A DNA stretch of 64,000 nucleotides from Clostridia bacterium (GCA_017619735.1 JAFZRT010000029.1:114380-178379), one strand, 5' to 3'. Counted from the stretch's first letter, positions 34,728-44,571 are shown. Notes: generated from the letters alone by a model not told the origin. Made by a program: numbers and translations.

Positions 34728-36122
34728 ATGAGAACAGAATTAACAATGGATAAAATCGTAGCTCTGTGTAAAAACCGGGGCTACATTTTCGCTGGGTCGG
34801 AGATCTACGGCGGGCTTGCGAACACTTGGGATTACGGTCCTCTCGGCGCACGCCTCAAGAACAACGTCAAGGAGACCTGGCGCAAGCGCTTCATTCAGGA
34901 GCGCCACAACAGCTTTGAAGTCGACGCCGATATCCTCATGCATCCGAGGGTCTGGGAAGCAAGCGGTCATATCGCCAGCTTTTCCGATCCCCTGCTCGAC
35001 TGCAAGGAGTGCAAGATGCGCTTCCGTGCGGACAATCTCATCGACGATTTCGATCCCGAAGCTCACGCGGACGGCATGACCCATGCCGAGATGTTCGATT
35101 ACATAAAGGCTCACCATATCGCCTGCCCCAACTGCGGCAAGCATAATTTCACCGATATCCGTGAGTTCAACCTTATGTTCCAGACCTTCCGCGGCGTGAC
35201 GAACGACGCCAAGTCCGCTATCTATCTGCGTCCCGAGAACGCGCAGGGCGAGTACGTCAATTTCACCAACGTACAGCGCACTATGCGCGCAAAGCTCCCG
35301 TTCAGCATCGGTCAGATCGGCAAGGCCTTCCGCAACGAGATCACTCCCGGCAACTTCACCTTCCGCACGATAGAGTTCGAGCAGATGGAGTTCCAGACCT
35401 TCTGCAAGGAGGGCGACGATGCGGAGCTTTACGATTATTTCAAGGAATACGGAATGCAGTATTACCGCGATCTCGGTATTGCTCCGGAGCATCTGAGGTT
35501 CCACGACCACGAGAAGCTTGCCCATTACGCAAAGGCCGCCTGCGATATAGAGTTCCTCTTCCCCTTCGGCTGGGGCGAGATAAACGGCACTCACAACCGT
35601 ACGGATTTCGACCTTAAGCGTCATCAGGAATACAGCGGGACCAACATGGGATATCTCGATCCCGTCACGAACGAGCGCTATATCCCCTACATCATCGAGT
35701 CCACCTACGGTCTCGACCGCACCGTGCTCGCCGTCATCTGCGAAGCGTACGATGAGGAGCTGCTCGACGAAGCGACGAACGACACGCGCGTCGTCCTTCA
35801 CATTAAGCCCGTACTGGCGCCCTACAAGGCCGCCGTGCTGCCTCTCAGCAAGAAGCTCTCGCCGAAAGCGATGGAGCTTCGCGATATGCTCTCCAAGCGA
35901 TTCATGATCGACTTTGACGAGACCGGATCCATCGGCAAGCGCTATCGCAGGCAGGATGAGATAGGCACCCCGCTGTGCATCACGGTCGATTTCGAGACGA
36001 TCGAGGGCGGCGAGGGCATAGAGCCCGACACCGTCACCGTGCGCGACCGCGACACCATGGAGCAGATCAGGCTCCCCATTTCGGAGCTCGAAAGCTACAT
36101 CGCCAAAGCCTGCGAGTTCTGA
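34728..36122 (+). CDS. glyQS: Glycyl-tRNA synthetase, homodimeric type
   Basis: A class II synthetase of 464 residues. It shows KNRGYIFAGSEIYGG, WDYGPLG, motif 1 to 3 blocks (RPENAQGEYVNF, FRNEITPGNFTFRT..EFEQMEFQ) and a C-terminal anticodon-binding domain (VKPVLAPYKAAVLPL-like). Two CxxC pairs (CKEC, CPNC) fit the zinc-binding insertion of the bacterial alpha2 form, distinct from the alpha2-beta2 GlyQ/GlyS enzyme. The first ATG is used; MDKIVALCKNRG six residues later is a possible alternative since neither has a strong ribosome site. Cotranscribed with rpmB. Confidence 0.96.
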   Translation: MRTELTMDKIVALCKNRGYIFAGSEIYGGLANTWDYGPLGARLKNNVKETWRKRFIQERHNSFEVDADILMHPRVWEASGHIASFSDPLLDCKECKMRFRADNLIDDFDPEAHADGMTHAEMFDYIKAHHIACPNCGKHNFTDIREFNLMFQTFRGVTNDAKSAIYLRPENAQGEYVNFTNVQRTMRAKLPFSIGQIGKAFRNEITPGNFTFRTIEFEQMEFQTFCKEGDDAELYDYFKEYGMQYYRDLGIAPEHLRFHDHEKLAHYAKAACDIEFLFPFGWGEINGTHNRTDFDLKRHQEYSGTNMGYLDPVTNERYIPYIIESTYGLDRTVLAVICEAYDEELLDEATNDTRVVLHIKPVLAPYKAAVLPLSKKLSPKAMELRDMLSKRFMIDFDETGSIGKRYRRQDEIGTPLCITVDFETIEGGEGIEPDTVTVRDRDTMEQIRLPISELESYIAKACEF

Positions 36123-36136
36123 GAATTCGATCAAAC

Positions 36137-36168
36137 AAAAAGTCAGCCCGTTTGGGCTGACTTTTTCG
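36137..36168. terminator. Bidirectional terminator after glyQS
   Basis: A 13-bp perfect inverted repeat AAAAAGTCAGCCC/GGGCTGACTTTTT (36137-36149, 36154-36166) with a GTTT loop has its own T tract in both directions, between convergent genes. Confidence 0.93.
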
Positions 36169-36179
36169 TTATCCTTAAA

Positions 36180-36704
36180 TTAAGTTAGCGACCTGATATG
36201 GTCCTCTTTCGTTAGCGTCAGGCGGATCAGACCGTCGTCCGACGCCGTTTCAGTAAAGCCGCATTCCCAGTGGATCCTGCGTGCCGCCGTGCGCGTCGGC
36301 TCGAAGATGTTGACGAGGCGGGTAACGCCGTCCGTTTCGAAAGCACGCGCTGTCAGCAGTTCGAGTCCCATGCGTCCGTAGCCCTTTCCCCGCTCGGGAG
36401 CGGAGATAAGTATGCCTATCTCCCACGCGTCGGAATCCTTATCGTAATGATAATTCACGTCTCCTACGAAAACGCCGTCGGAGATCCTTTGAAGATAAGC
36501 GTAGAACCTTTCCGGCTCGTTCCCGGTCCACGCCTTGTGCCATTCCGCCCATCTTCCCTTCGGGAACGGTATGCAGCCGTCAGGTGGGAACCATTTGGCG
36601 TTATAGCTCATAGTGGCGGGATCGGAGAGCATGCTTTGATAGAACCAAAGCTCGTCGAGTGTCGGGATATGCAGTTTCAGTTCCGAAACAAGGTCGTCTT
36701 TCAT
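36180..36704 (-). CDS. GNAT-family N-acetyltransferase
   Basis: A 174-residue protein with the GNAT acetyl-CoA-binding signature SAPERGKGYGRMGLELL (the R/QxxGxG/A pattern) and a downstream ARRIHWECGF block typical of RimJ/RimL-like members. The acceptor is unknown. The ATG has a GGAAG site. It follows the YitT gene by five bases, as the last gene of the SDR-yitT-GNAT cluster. Confidence 0.88.
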   Translation of the reverse strand: MKDDLVSELKLHIPTLDELWFYQSMLSDPATMSYNAKWFPPDGCIPFPKGRWAEWHKAWTGNEPERFYAYLQRISDGVFVGDVNYHYDKDSDAWEIGILISAPERGKGYGRMGLELLTARAFETDGVTRLVNIFEPTRTAARRIHWECGFTETASDDGLIRLTLTKEDHIRSLT

Positions 36705-36709
36705 CTTCC

Positions 36710-37627
36710 TTACTTTTCTATGAGCGGATTGAAGCCCAATCCGTAGGCCTCGTCAACGGTGGACAGCATCACCATGGCGTTTGGATCGGTCTTTTTGACG
36801 ATCTCACGCGTGGGGAAAACCTCCGTTTTGGAGCAGATGCACATTATGATATGCTTCTCCTGCCCCGTGTAAGCGCCGACGGCCTTCAGGAAAGTCACGC
36901 CGCGCTCCGTCACCTCGTATATGCGGTCCTTTATCTCGTCGGTCTTGTCGCTTATTATGAGCAGCATCTTCTGCGCTCCCGAGCCGTACATGATCTTGTC
37001 GATGACGAGCGAGGACAGTATCGTCATAATGATACCGTAGAGGACAGCGTTGATATTGCGGAATACCAGTCCGCCTATGAGGATAATTGCGCCGTCGATG
37101 AACAGGGTGATCGAACCGACGGACATATGCGGCTTCTTTTTGCGGATGCTCATTATAACGAAATCGCTGCCGCCGGTCGAAGAGCCGCGCATGTAGATCA
37201 GAGCAAGACCCGCGCCGGTCAGGATACCGGCGAATATCGCCGCGATGAGCCGGTTCGCTTCGGCTATCTCCGCGCCGCCGTATTTCGGGAAGAGAGGGAT
37301 TATGAAGTCGCCGAAGATCCACATGAAGAACATGGTCTTCAGCGATTTGATAAAGAACTTCTTTCCGAGCAGCTTATAGCAGATTATGGCTATGGGGATA
37401 TTGATTATGTTCTGGCAGAGGAACAGCGGCGCCCATGGCAGATAATGGTTGATTATGATCGCTATACCGCCGACGCCGCCGGGAGCGAAATTGGCGTTAG
37501 AGGCAAAGGTATAATAGCCGACCGCGTAAAGTATCGACCCGATTATGTCGTACAGGGTATCGAGGGCAAAAACCTTCAGCGATGCTTTATCGAACATATC
37601 CCTGATATTGCGTTTCTTCTTTTCCAT
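36710..37627 (-). CDS. YitT-family membrane protein (DUF161 + DUF2179)
   Basis: A 305-residue protein with about six transmembrane segments and the family motif ANFAPGGVGGIAIIINH near the N-terminus, GSSTGGSDFV in the middle, and a soluble C-terminal DUF2179 domain (about 220-300) with RGVTFLKAVGAYTGQEKHI-like features. Proposed to be a transporter or regulator; no substrate is known. It lies three bases after the SDR gene. Confidence 0.93.
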   Translation of the reverse strand: MEKKKRNIRDMFDKASLKVFALDTLYDIIGSILYAVGYYTFASNANFAPGGVGGIAIIINHYLPWAPLFLCQNIINIPIAIICYKLLGKKFFIKSLKTMFFMWIFGDFIIPLFPKYGGAEIAEANRLIAAIFAGILTGAGLALIYMRGSSTGGSDFVIMSIRKKKPHMSVGSITLFIDGAIILIGGLVFRNINAVLYGIIMTILSSLVIDKIMYGSGAQKMLLIISDKTDEIKDRIYEVTERGVTFLKAVGAYTGQEKHIIMCICSKTEVFPTREIVKKTDPNAMVMLSTVDEAYGLGFNPLIEK

Positions 37628-37630
37628 ATC

Positions 37631-38398
37631 TCATTTCCTCGGGAGCTTCTGCTGTGCGAGAAACACCTTCATAACCAATTTGTGCGGGAGGATCTTTGCA
37701 AGGAAGGCGTTAAGTCTCGCCTTTCCGCCGTAGATCGATACGTCCTTTCGGGTATCCATGTCCTTTATCGCGCGCTCCACGACCTTATCCGGATCGTACA
37801 TGCACTCGTAATAGCTTATCGTATCGTCCGTAACCGCGACGTCGAAGAACTCGGTCTTGGTCCAATAGGGGCAAACGGCGAGCGCCTTTATCCCGCGCGG
37901 CTTAAGCTCAGCGTTCAATGCCCGAGTGAAGCTCAAAGCGAACGCCTTGGTCGCGCCGTAGATATTTATGTACGGCAGCGGCTGGAAAGCTGCGACGGAG
38001 CAGATGTTCCATATCTTCGAGCCGGAGCTCATGTACGGAAGCGTCGAATAGGTCACTCCGACGACGGCGGAATCGTTGACCGCGATCATATCGTAATAGC
38101 CGGCCAGGGGCATTTCGGTAAACTCCTTGAAGTAGCCGAATCCGCTCGCGTTGACGAGGACGGCAACTTCGGGCTTTATCTCTTCGAGCAGCGCCGCATA
38201 TTCATCTATGCTCTCGCGCCCGGACAGATCCAGGCAAACGGGCCTGACGGGTGTGCCGAGCTCGTCTTTCAGCTCTTCCAGTCTTTCCCTGCGTCTTGCG
38301 ACGGCCCAGATCTCATCGAAGCTTTCCTTCTTCGAGAGCTGACGGACGAACTCGCGCCCCATGCCGGAGGACGCGCCTGTAATGACCGCGATTCTCAT
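37631..38398 (-). CDS. Short-chain dehydrogenase/reductase
   Basis: A 255-residue classical SDR with the Rossmann motif TGASSGMG, a conserved NASG-like segment (VNASGFGYF) and the catalytic YGATK (YxxxK) preceded by the CSVAAF serine region. It ends with a basic helix typical of the DltE/YqjQ-like subgroup (LAKILPHKLVMKVFLAQQKLP). The substrate is unknown. The ATG at 38398 with GGAAG is preferred over the in-frame ATG at 38413. It heads a three-gene minus-strand cluster with yitT and the GNAT gene. Confidence 0.92.
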   Translation of the reverse strand: MRIAVITGASSGMGREFVRQLSKKESFDEIWAVARRRERLEELKDELGTPVRPVCLDLSGRESIDEYAALLEEIKPEVAVLVNASGFGYFKEFTEMPLAGYYDMIAVNDSAVVGVTYSTLPYMSSGSKIWNICSVAAFQPLPYINIYGATKAFALSFTRALNAELKPRGIKALAVCPYWTKTEFFDVAVTDDTISYYECMYDPDKVVERAIKDMDTRKDVSIYGGKARLNAFLAKILPHKLVMKVFLAQQKLPRK

Positions 38399-38470
38399 AA
38401 TGCTTCCTTTCACATAAACAGCGACCGCAAAGAATGCTATCCTCTGCGGCCGCGGTCAATTCAACTAATA
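38399..38470 (-). other. Short intergenic region with a hairpin after ppdK
   Basis: Between the ppdK stop and the SDR start the minus strand can form a stem from CCGCAGAG and CTTTGCGG around a nine-base loop, with one G-U pair. It is followed by only a weak T run. It could be an inefficient terminator allowing partial read-through from ppdK into the SDR cluster; no convincing promoter is seen. Confidence 0.4.
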
Positions 38471-41098
38471 TCAGTTGTTATTGAGCTTCGCCTGTGCAGC
38501 GGCAAGACGAGCTATGGGTACACGGAAGGGGGAGCAGGATACGTAGTTGAGGCCGATCCTGTGGCAGAAATCGATCGAAGAGGGATCGCCGCCGTGCTCG
38601 CCGCAGATACCGAGCTTGATGTTGTGACGGGTCTGACGACCGAGATCGGCAGCCATCTTCATGAGCTTGCCGACGCCGACCTGATCGACCCTCGCGAAGG
38701 GATCGGATTCGAAGATCTTCTTCGCATAGTAGTCGTTCAGGAACTTGCCGGCGTCGTCACGGCTGAAGCCGAAGGTCATCTGGGTCAGATCGTTGGTGCC
38801 GAAGGAGAAGAACTCGGCCTCCTTCGCGATCTCGTCGGCGGTCAGAGCCGCACGGGGGATCTCGATCATGGTGCCGACCATGTAGGGGATAACGACGCCG
38901 CGCTCCTCCATCACCTTATCGGCGGTGGCGGTGACGTAGCTCTTGACGTACTTGAGCTCATTGACCTCGCCTACGAGCGGGATCATGATCTCGGGAACGA
39001 TGTTGTAGCCGGTCTCCTGACGGACCTCGATAGCCGCCTCGATGACGGCGCGGGTCTGCATCTCCGCGATCTCGGGATAGGTGACGGACAGACGGCAGCC
39101 GCGGTGACCCATCATGGGGTTGGACTCATGGAGAGCCGCAACGGTCTCACGCAGGGTCTCGAACTCGATGCCCATGGTCTTTGCGAGCTCGGCGATATCC
39201 TCGTCCTTGGTGGGAAGGAACTCATGGAGGGGCGGATCCAGGAAGCGGATCGTAACGGGACGCTCCTGCATTACCTTGTAGATGCCCTTGAAGTCCTCGC
39301 GCTGCATGGGGAGGATCTTGGCAAGCGCCTTTTCGCGCTCTTCGACGGTCTTTGAGACGATCATCTCGCGGACGGCGGGGATCCTGTCCTCATCGAAGAA
39401 CATATGCTCGGTGCGGCAGAGGCCGATACCCTCGGCGCCGAACTTGACGGCCATGGCGGCCTGCGCGGGAGAATCGGCGTTGGTGCGGATCTTGAGGGTG
39501 CGGATGCTGTCGGCCCACTCCATTATGGTGGCGAAGTTGCCGGAAAGCTCCGCGGGCGCGGTCTTGATGGCCTCGGCATAAACCTTACCGGTGGTGCCGT
39601 CAAGGCTCATCCATTCGCCCTCATTGAGAACGAGACCGTTCGTGAAGGTGATGGTCTTTGCGGGCTCGTCGATGAAAGCGTCCTTACAGCCGGACACGCA
39701 GCAGGTGCCGAGCTGACGGGCGACGACGGCCGCATGGCTGGTCATGCCGCCGAAGGAGGTGAAGATACCTTCGGAAGCGGTCATGCCCTCGATATCCTCG
39801 GGGCTGGTCTCCTTGCGGGCAAGGATGACCTTTTCACCGGCCTCGTGATGCGCCTTCGCATCGTCGGCGGAGAAATAGACCTTACCGCAGGCGGCGCCGG
39901 GAGAAGCGGCAAGACCCGCGGCAACGGGCTTGGCGGCCTTCAGGGCCTCGGCGACGAACTGGGGATGAAGCAGAGCGTCAAGGGACTTCGGGTCGATCAT
40001 CTTGACGGCCTCTTCCCTGGTGATCATGCCCTCCTCGACGAGGTCGACAGCTACCTGCAGAGCGGCGGCGGCGGTGCGCTTGCCGTTGCGGGTCTGGAGC
40101 ATGAACAGCTTGCCGCGCTCGATGGTGAACTCCATGTCCTGCATGTCGCGGTAATGCTTTTCGAGGGTGTCGGCGACCTCAACGAACTGGTTGTAAACGG
40201 ACTCGTTGATCTGCTTGAGGGAATCGATGTGCTCGGGGGTACGGATACCCGCAACGACGTCTTCGCCCTGGGCGTTCATGAGGAACTCGCCGAAGAGCTT
40301 CTTTTCGCCGGTGGCGGGGTTCCTGGTGAAGGCGACGCCGGTACCGGAGTCATCGCCCATGTTGCCGAATACCATGCTCTGCACGTTGACGGCGGTGCCC
40401 CATGAGGCGGGGATGTCGTTCATGCGGCGATAAACGATGGCGCGGGGGTTGTCCCAGCTGCGGAAAACGGCTTTGACCGCCTCGAGCAGCTGCACCATAG
40501 GATCCTGGGGGAAGTCTTCGCCCATTTCGGCCTTATAGAGGGCCTTATACTCGGCGATGAGCTCCTTGAGGTTCTCGGCGGTGAGGTCCTTGTCCAGCTC
40601 TACGCCGTTCTGCTTCTTCTTGTTTTCGAGAAGATGGGAGAACTTCTCCTTGTCGATCTCCATGACGACGTCGGAGAACATCTGAATGAAGCGGCGATAG
40701 CTGTCGTAGGCGAAGCGGGGGTTATTGGTAAGGCGAGCGAGCGCCTCGACGGTTTCATCGTTAAGGCCAAGGTTGAGGATCGTGTCCATCATGCCGGGCA
40801 TACTTGCGCGGGCGCCGGAACGAACGGAAACGAGGAAAGGATTCTCAGTGCTGCCAAACTTCTTGCCGGCCTTCTCCTCTGTTACGGCAAGAGCTTCCTT
40901 GATCTGCTCGACGATGTCGTCAGCAATGGTCTTGCCGTCTTCGTAGTAACGGGTGCAGGCTTCCGTGGTTACGGTGAAGCCATAGGGTACGGGCAGACCG
41001 AGAGACGTCATCTCGGCAAGGTTCGCGCCTTTGCCGCCGAGAAGATTGCGCATGCCCGCGTTACCTTCGTTGAAAAGGTAAACGTACTTCTGTGACAT
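38471..41098 (-). CDS. ppdK: Pyruvate, phosphate dikinase
   Basis: Interconverts pyruvate, ATP and phosphate with PEP, AMP and pyrophosphate. The 875-residue protein is complete: an N-terminal ATP-grasp domain (NEGNAGMRNLLGGKGANLAEM), the swivelling phosphohistidine domain with GGMTSHAAVVARQLG (catalytic His), and the C-terminal TIM barrel with GLCRTEHMF, MGHRGCRLSVTYPE and CGEHGGDP. In anaerobes it serves pyrophosphate-linked glycolysis or gluconeogenesis, complementing the ATP-dependent PfkA in this window. The ATG has GGAGG at good spacing and a strong promoter upstream. It is divergent from dnaG. Confidence 0.98.
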   Translation of the reverse strand: MSQKYVYLFNEGNAGMRNLLGGKGANLAEMTSLGLPVPYGFTVTTEACTRYYEDGKTIADDIVEQIKEALAVTEEKAGKKFGSTENPFLVSVRSGARASMPGMMDTILNLGLNDETVEALARLTNNPRFAYDSYRRFIQMFSDVVMEIDKEKFSHLLENKKKQNGVELDKDLTAENLKELIAEYKALYKAEMGEDFPQDPMVQLLEAVKAVFRSWDNPRAIVYRRMNDIPASWGTAVNVQSMVFGNMGDDSGTGVAFTRNPATGEKKLFGEFLMNAQGEDVVAGIRTPEHIDSLKQINESVYNQFVEVADTLEKHYRDMQDMEFTIERGKLFMLQTRNGKRTAAAALQVAVDLVEEGMITREEAVKMIDPKSLDALLHPQFVAEALKAAKPVAAGLAASPGAACGKVYFSADDAKAHHEAGEKVILARKETSPEDIEGMTASEGIFTSFGGMTSHAAVVARQLGTCCVSGCKDAFIDEPAKTITFTNGLVLNEGEWMSLDGTTGKVYAEAIKTAPAELSGNFATIMEWADSIRTLKIRTNADSPAQAAMAVKFGAEGIGLCRTEHMFFDEDRIPAVREMIVSKTVEEREKALAKILPMQREDFKGIYKVMQERPVTIRFLDPPLHEFLPTKDEDIAELAKTMGIEFETLRETVAALHESNPMMGHRGCRLSVTYPEIAEMQTRAVIEAAIEVRQETGYNIVPEIMIPLVGEVNELKYVKSYVTATADKVMEERGVVIPYMVGTMIEIPRAALTADEIAKEAEFFSFGTNDLTQMTFGFSRDDAGKFLNDYYAKKIFESDPFARVDQVGVGKLMKMAADLGRQTRHNIKLGICGEHGGDPSSIDFCHRIGLNYVSCSPFRVPIARLAAAQAKLNNN

Positions 41099-41166
41099 AA
41101 ACTTTCCTCCAGATATATTTCGATTTTTTTGTAACCTAATACACGTTCTTTTGCAAAGAACACTTT

Positions 41167-41195
41167 ATTATAATACAGGATGGACAATTTTTCAA
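41167..41195 (-). promoter_or_regulatory. Sigma-A promoter of ppdK
   Basis: On the minus strand, TTGAAA (41190-41195) and TATAAT (41167-41172) are 17 bases apart. The predicted leader is about 62 bases and includes an imperfect AGAACG/CGTTCT-like repeat near 41146-41162. The rest of the 254-base ppdK-dnaG gap is A/T-rich with nothing else recognised. Confidence 0.8.
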
Positions 41196-41298
41196 GATTG
41201 ACGATCGATATATTATAATAAAATCGACCCTCTTCCCCGCCGTCTTCGTCAAAAAAGAGCAAAATCGGATCAAATATATCATTTTTGCATGCAGGAGA

Positions 41299-41327
41299 TT
41301 GAAGCAACTCGTAGAAATAAGTACAAC
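41299..41327 (+). promoter_or_regulatory. Weak candidate promoter for dnaG
   Basis: TTGAAG (41299-41304) and TACAAC (41322-41327) are 17 bases apart, 26 bases before the TTG start. The -10 matches only four of six consensus bases. Confidence 0.27.
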
Positions 41328-41352
41328 AAATTATCCCGGAGGAGCGTAAAGA

Positions 41353-43134
41353 TTGGCATTTCCCGAAGCATGGCTTAATGAACTGATGAGCAAAAACGAT
41401 ATCGCGTCCGTGATCTCGGAGTATGTTCAGCTTACACCGAAGGGCGGGCGGCTTTGGGGGCATTGTCCATTCCATGTCGATAAAACGCCCTCCTTTTCCG
41501 TTACTCCGGACAAGCAGCTCTTTCACTGCTTCTCCTGTAAGGCGGGCGGAAGCGTAATTCAATTCATAATGCAGGCGGAAAATCTATCCTACATCGACGC
41601 GGTGCGTCAGCTTGCGCAGCGCGCCGGTATGGACATGCCCAACGAGATAGACGACAAACGCCTCATGGAACAGAAGCGCCGCAGGGAGCGCATCTACGAA
41701 GCGAACCGTGAGGCGGCGCTGTTCTATCACAAGGCGCTCCTCTCCCCCGAGGGCGAGAACGCAAGGCGCTACCTTGAAAGGCGCGGCGTCAACGCCGATA
41801 CCGCGACGCGTTTCGGCCTTGGCTATTCCCCCGACGGATTCGATACGCTTGTCGGATACCTTACCGGAAAAGGATTTTCTAAAGAGATACTGATCGATGC
41901 AGGCCTTGCTGTCCCCGGTCGCAAGGATCCCTCCCGCACTTACGATTTCTTCCGCGGGCGACTCATGTTCCCCGTTATCTCCGCCATGGGCAAGGTCATC
42001 GCCTTCGGCGGCAGGACAATGGGAAACGACGAGCCCAAATACATAAACACAGGCGATACCCCCGTCTACAACAAGCGGGAGAACATCTACGCGATAAACC
42101 TGCTGAAGGGCAAAAAGCTCGACGATATCATAATGGTCGAGGGCTATATGGACGTCATAAGTCTGCACCAGAACGGCGTCGACAACGCCGTGGCGTCGCT
42201 CGGAACGGCGCTCACGCTGCAGCAGGCACGCCTTTTGAAGCGGTACGCGCCGAAGGTCTACTACGCTTACGACGGCGACGAAGCCGGCCAGAAGGCCATG
42301 CTCCGCGGTATCGACATACTCCGCGCATCGGATATAGAGCCCCGTGTCATAATAATACCGGACGAGCATGACCCCGACGAATTCATAAGGGCTTTCGGCA
42401 GGGACAGCTTCCTTCTTCTGAAGGACGCTTCTCTCACCGGCGTTGGATTCAAGTTGGAAAGGATCGCGAAGGTCAACGGCACGGATACCCCGGACGGGCG
42501 CGAAAAGTTCGCCAGGGAGGCGTGCATGCTTCTCTCGCGGCTCGAACCGGTCGAGCGCGACCGCTACATACCCTACGTTTCCGAAAAGAGCGGATTGAAG
42601 ATCGACACCGTCCGCGAACAGTGCGGCGTCTCCCCCGCTCCCGGCTCCAAGGAAGAGCCGCAAAGATTCATAACGTTCAAGCGTCCGAAGAAGGACGGCG
42701 AACGCATCCGCATCGAACGCAAGCTGCTCGCTTGCATTATGTCCTCGCCCGAGTACGGGGCCGAGATCGGAAGGCAGAAGGACTTTTCGCTCATGCTGTT
42801 CTCGTCCGACGCTCTCAGGGCTTTCTGTGCGCGGCTGCTTGCGGCGTACAGGACCGAAGCAAAGGTCGATATCCCAGTTATGATCGCCGAGCTCGACCCG
42901 AAATCCGCCGAGGACGTATCGAGCGCCTATTCTGCGACTGAGGATCTTTTGGATCCCGTCGGAAGCGCCGCGGACATAATCGCTTCGCTCACGGTGATAC
43001 AGCTGAAGGACGAGCTCAAGTCGCTCTCCGCGAAGGCAAAGGAAGCGGCTTCCGCCGACGAGAGAGCCGCCGTTATGAAGGAGTATTCCGCGAAGTTCGC
43101 CGAACTTCAGAAGCTCTCCGGCAAACAGAACTGA
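41353..43134 (+). CDS. dnaG: DNA primase
   Basis: Synthesises RNA primers for replication. The 593-residue protein has the N-terminal CHC2 zinc finger (GHCPFHVDKTPSF and FHCFSCKAGG), the RNA polymerase domain with RGRLMFPV, and the TOPRIM domain with MVEGYMDV and YAYDGDEAGQKA. The C-terminal helicase-binding part (about 450-593) is divergent, as usual. The start is TTG with GGAGG ten bases upstream; MAFPEAWLNELMSKNDI fits the family N-terminus. It precedes rpoD by 31 bases in the classic dnaG-rpoD arrangement. Confidence 0.97.
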   Translation: MAFPEAWLNELMSKNDIASVISEYVQLTPKGGRLWGHCPFHVDKTPSFSVTPDKQLFHCFSCKAGGSVIQFIMQAENLSYIDAVRQLAQRAGMDMPNEIDDKRLMEQKRRRERIYEANREAALFYHKALLSPEGENARRYLERRGVNADTATRFGLGYSPDGFDTLVGYLTGKGFSKEILIDAGLAVPGRKDPSRTYDFFRGRLMFPVISAMGKVIAFGGRTMGNDEPKYINTGDTPVYNKRENIYAINLLKGKKLDDIIMVEGYMDVISLHQNGVDNAVASLGTALTLQQARLLKRYAPKVYYAYDGDEAGQKAMLRGIDILRASDIEPRVIIIPDEHDPDEFIRAFGRDSFLLLKDASLTGVGFKLERIAKVNGTDTPDGREKFAREACMLLSRLEPVERDRYIPYVSEKSGLKIDTVREQCGVSPAPGSKEEPQRFITFKRPKKDGERIRIERKLLACIMSSPEYGAEIGRQKDFSLMLFSSDALRAFCARLLAAYRTEAKVDIPVMIAELDPKSAEDVSSAYSATEDLLDPVGSAADIIASLTVIQLKDELKSLSAKAKEAASADERAAVMKEYSAKFAELQKLSGKQN

Positions 43135-43165
43135 AGACGTTTATAAACCAAGGAGGTTTACATAA

Positions 43166-44461
43166 ATGGAAGTTGAAAAGAAAGACCATCTCAAGCTGGT
43201 CGACGAGCTGATCGAACGCAACAAGGACAAGGGCGTAATGACCTACAAGGAGGTCATGGACACCTTTGAGAACGTCGATCTGACCTCGGAAAAGATCGAA
43301 TCGATCTATGACCGTTTTGAGGCGGCGAGCATTGACGTCGTTGAGGATATCGACATAAACGAGGGGCTCGATATCGATCTCGGCGACGCAGAGACCGACC
43401 AGACGCAAGTCTCCTCCGACACGCCGTCCGACGCCATCGCCATCGACGATCCCGTCAGGATGTACCTCAAAGAGATCGGCCGCGTGCCCCTTCTCTCCGG
43501 CAACGAGGAGGTCGAGATAGCGACCCGAATGGCGAACGGCAAGCCCGCCGAGGTCGCCATACTGAACTTCGTCAAGGCGCAGACCGGTGAGGAGTTCGAG
43601 GACTTCAAAACGGCTATCGTGCATCTTGCCGAAAAGAAGCTCGGAACGTCTTTCAAGGATTACACGCAGGCGGTCGACGCCCTTTCCGAGACCGACGCCG
43701 CTATCGATCCCGCTATGCTGGAGCTTGCTGAAGACGGTCAGTACGCCAAGAGCCAGCTCGCCGAAGCCAACCTCCGTCTCGTCGTAAGCGTCGCGAAGCG
43801 CTACGTCGGCCGCGGCATGCTCTTCCTCGATCTTATCCAGGAGGGCAATCTCGGCCTTATTAAGGCGGTCGAAAAGTTCGACTACCGCAAGGGGTACAAG
43901 TTCTCCACCTACGCGACGTGGTGGATCCGTCAGGCGATCACGAGGGCCATCGCCGATCAGGCGCGGACCATAAGGATCCCCGTCCATATGGTCGAGACAA
44001 TCAATAAGCTCGTCAGGGTCAATCGTCAGCTGCTCCAGGAGCTCGGCCGCGAGCCCCGTCCCGAAGAGATCTCCAAGGAGATGGGCATTTCCGAGGATAA
44101 GGTCCGTGAGATAATCAAGATAGCGCAGGAGCCCGTTTCCCTCGAAACCCCCATCGGCGAGGAGGAGGATTCTCATCTCGGCGATTTCATTGCCGACGAC
44201 GAAGCCCCCGCCCCCGAGAGCATAGCTTCGACCTCCATGCTGCAGAGCCATCTTGAAGAAGTCCTCCGAACCCTCACCCCGCGTGAGGAAAAGGTCCTGC
44301 GTCTCCGCTTCGGACTCGACGACGGCAAGACCCGCACGCTCGAGGACGTCGGCAAGGAGTTCAATGTAACGCGCGAGCGTATCCGTCAGATCGAGGCAAA
44401 GGCGCTTCGAAAGCTCCGTCATCCCTCGAGGAGCAAGAGGCTCAAGGATTTCCTTGACTGA
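43166..44461 (+). CDS. rpoD: Principal RNA polymerase sigma factor (SigA/RpoD)
   Basis: The 431-residue housekeeping sigma factor has region 1.1-like N-terminal helices, region 1.2 ([21 protein letters not shown]), region 2 ([32 protein letters not shown], and the -10-binding [15 protein letters not shown]), region 3 and region 4 ([20 protein letters not shown]). Compared with the short SigA proteins of many Firmicutes it carries an extra, acidic, helical stretch of about 65 residues between regions 1.2 and 2.1 (residues about 127-193). AAGGAGG precedes the ATG. A terminator follows ten bases after the stop. Confidence 0.98.
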   Translation: MEVEKKDHLKLVDELIERNKDKGVMTYKEVMDTFENVDLTSEKIESIYDRFEAASIDVVEDIDINEGLDIDLGDAETDQTQVSSDTPSDAIAIDDPVRMYLKEIGRVPLLSGNEEVEIATRMANGKPAEVAILNFVKAQTGEEFEDFKTAIVHLAEKKLGTSFKDYTQAVDALSETDAAIDPAMLELAEDGQYAKSQLAEANLRLVVSVAKRYVGRGMLFLDLIQEGNLGLIKAVEKFDYRKGYKFSTYATWWIRQAITRAIADQARTIRIPVHMVETINKLVRVNRQLLQELGREPRPEEISKEMGISEDKVREIIKIAQEPVSLETPIGEEEDSHLGDFIADDEAPAPESIASTSMLQSHLEEVLRTLTPREEKVLRLRFGLDDGKTRTLEDVGKEFNVTRERIRQIEAKALRKLRHPSRSKRLKDFLD

Positions 44462-44467
44462 TAAAGC

Positions 44468-44506
44468 ATAAAGCACCCTTTCGGATCACGGAAGGGTGCT
44501 TTTGTA
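44468..44506 (+). terminator. Rho-independent terminator after rpoD
   Basis: A 10-bp stem AAGCACCCTT/AAGGGTGCTT (44471-44480, 44492-44501) is followed by TTTGT. Confidence 0.87.
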
Positions 44507-44571
44507 ACCCTGACACACAAAATTACGTTATTCATGGTGAAGGCCTTTGTAATTTGAAAGGAGCAATATCC

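Noticed and set aside
34740..36134. A 464-codon antisense frame over glyQS
   Set aside because: glyQS is unambiguous; the antisense frame is a shadow with no domain signature.
36659..39355. An 898-codon open frame on the plus strand opposite GNAT, yitT, SDR and ppdK
   Set aside because: It spans several well-supported minus-strand genes with recognised domains and has no family-like motifs of its own. It is a by-product of the codon usage on the opposite strand.
41214..41219. TATAAT on the plus strand as a dnaG promoter
   Set aside because: It is 139 bases from the start codon, and the only TTGAC-like sequence upstream is ten bases away, too close for a -35.
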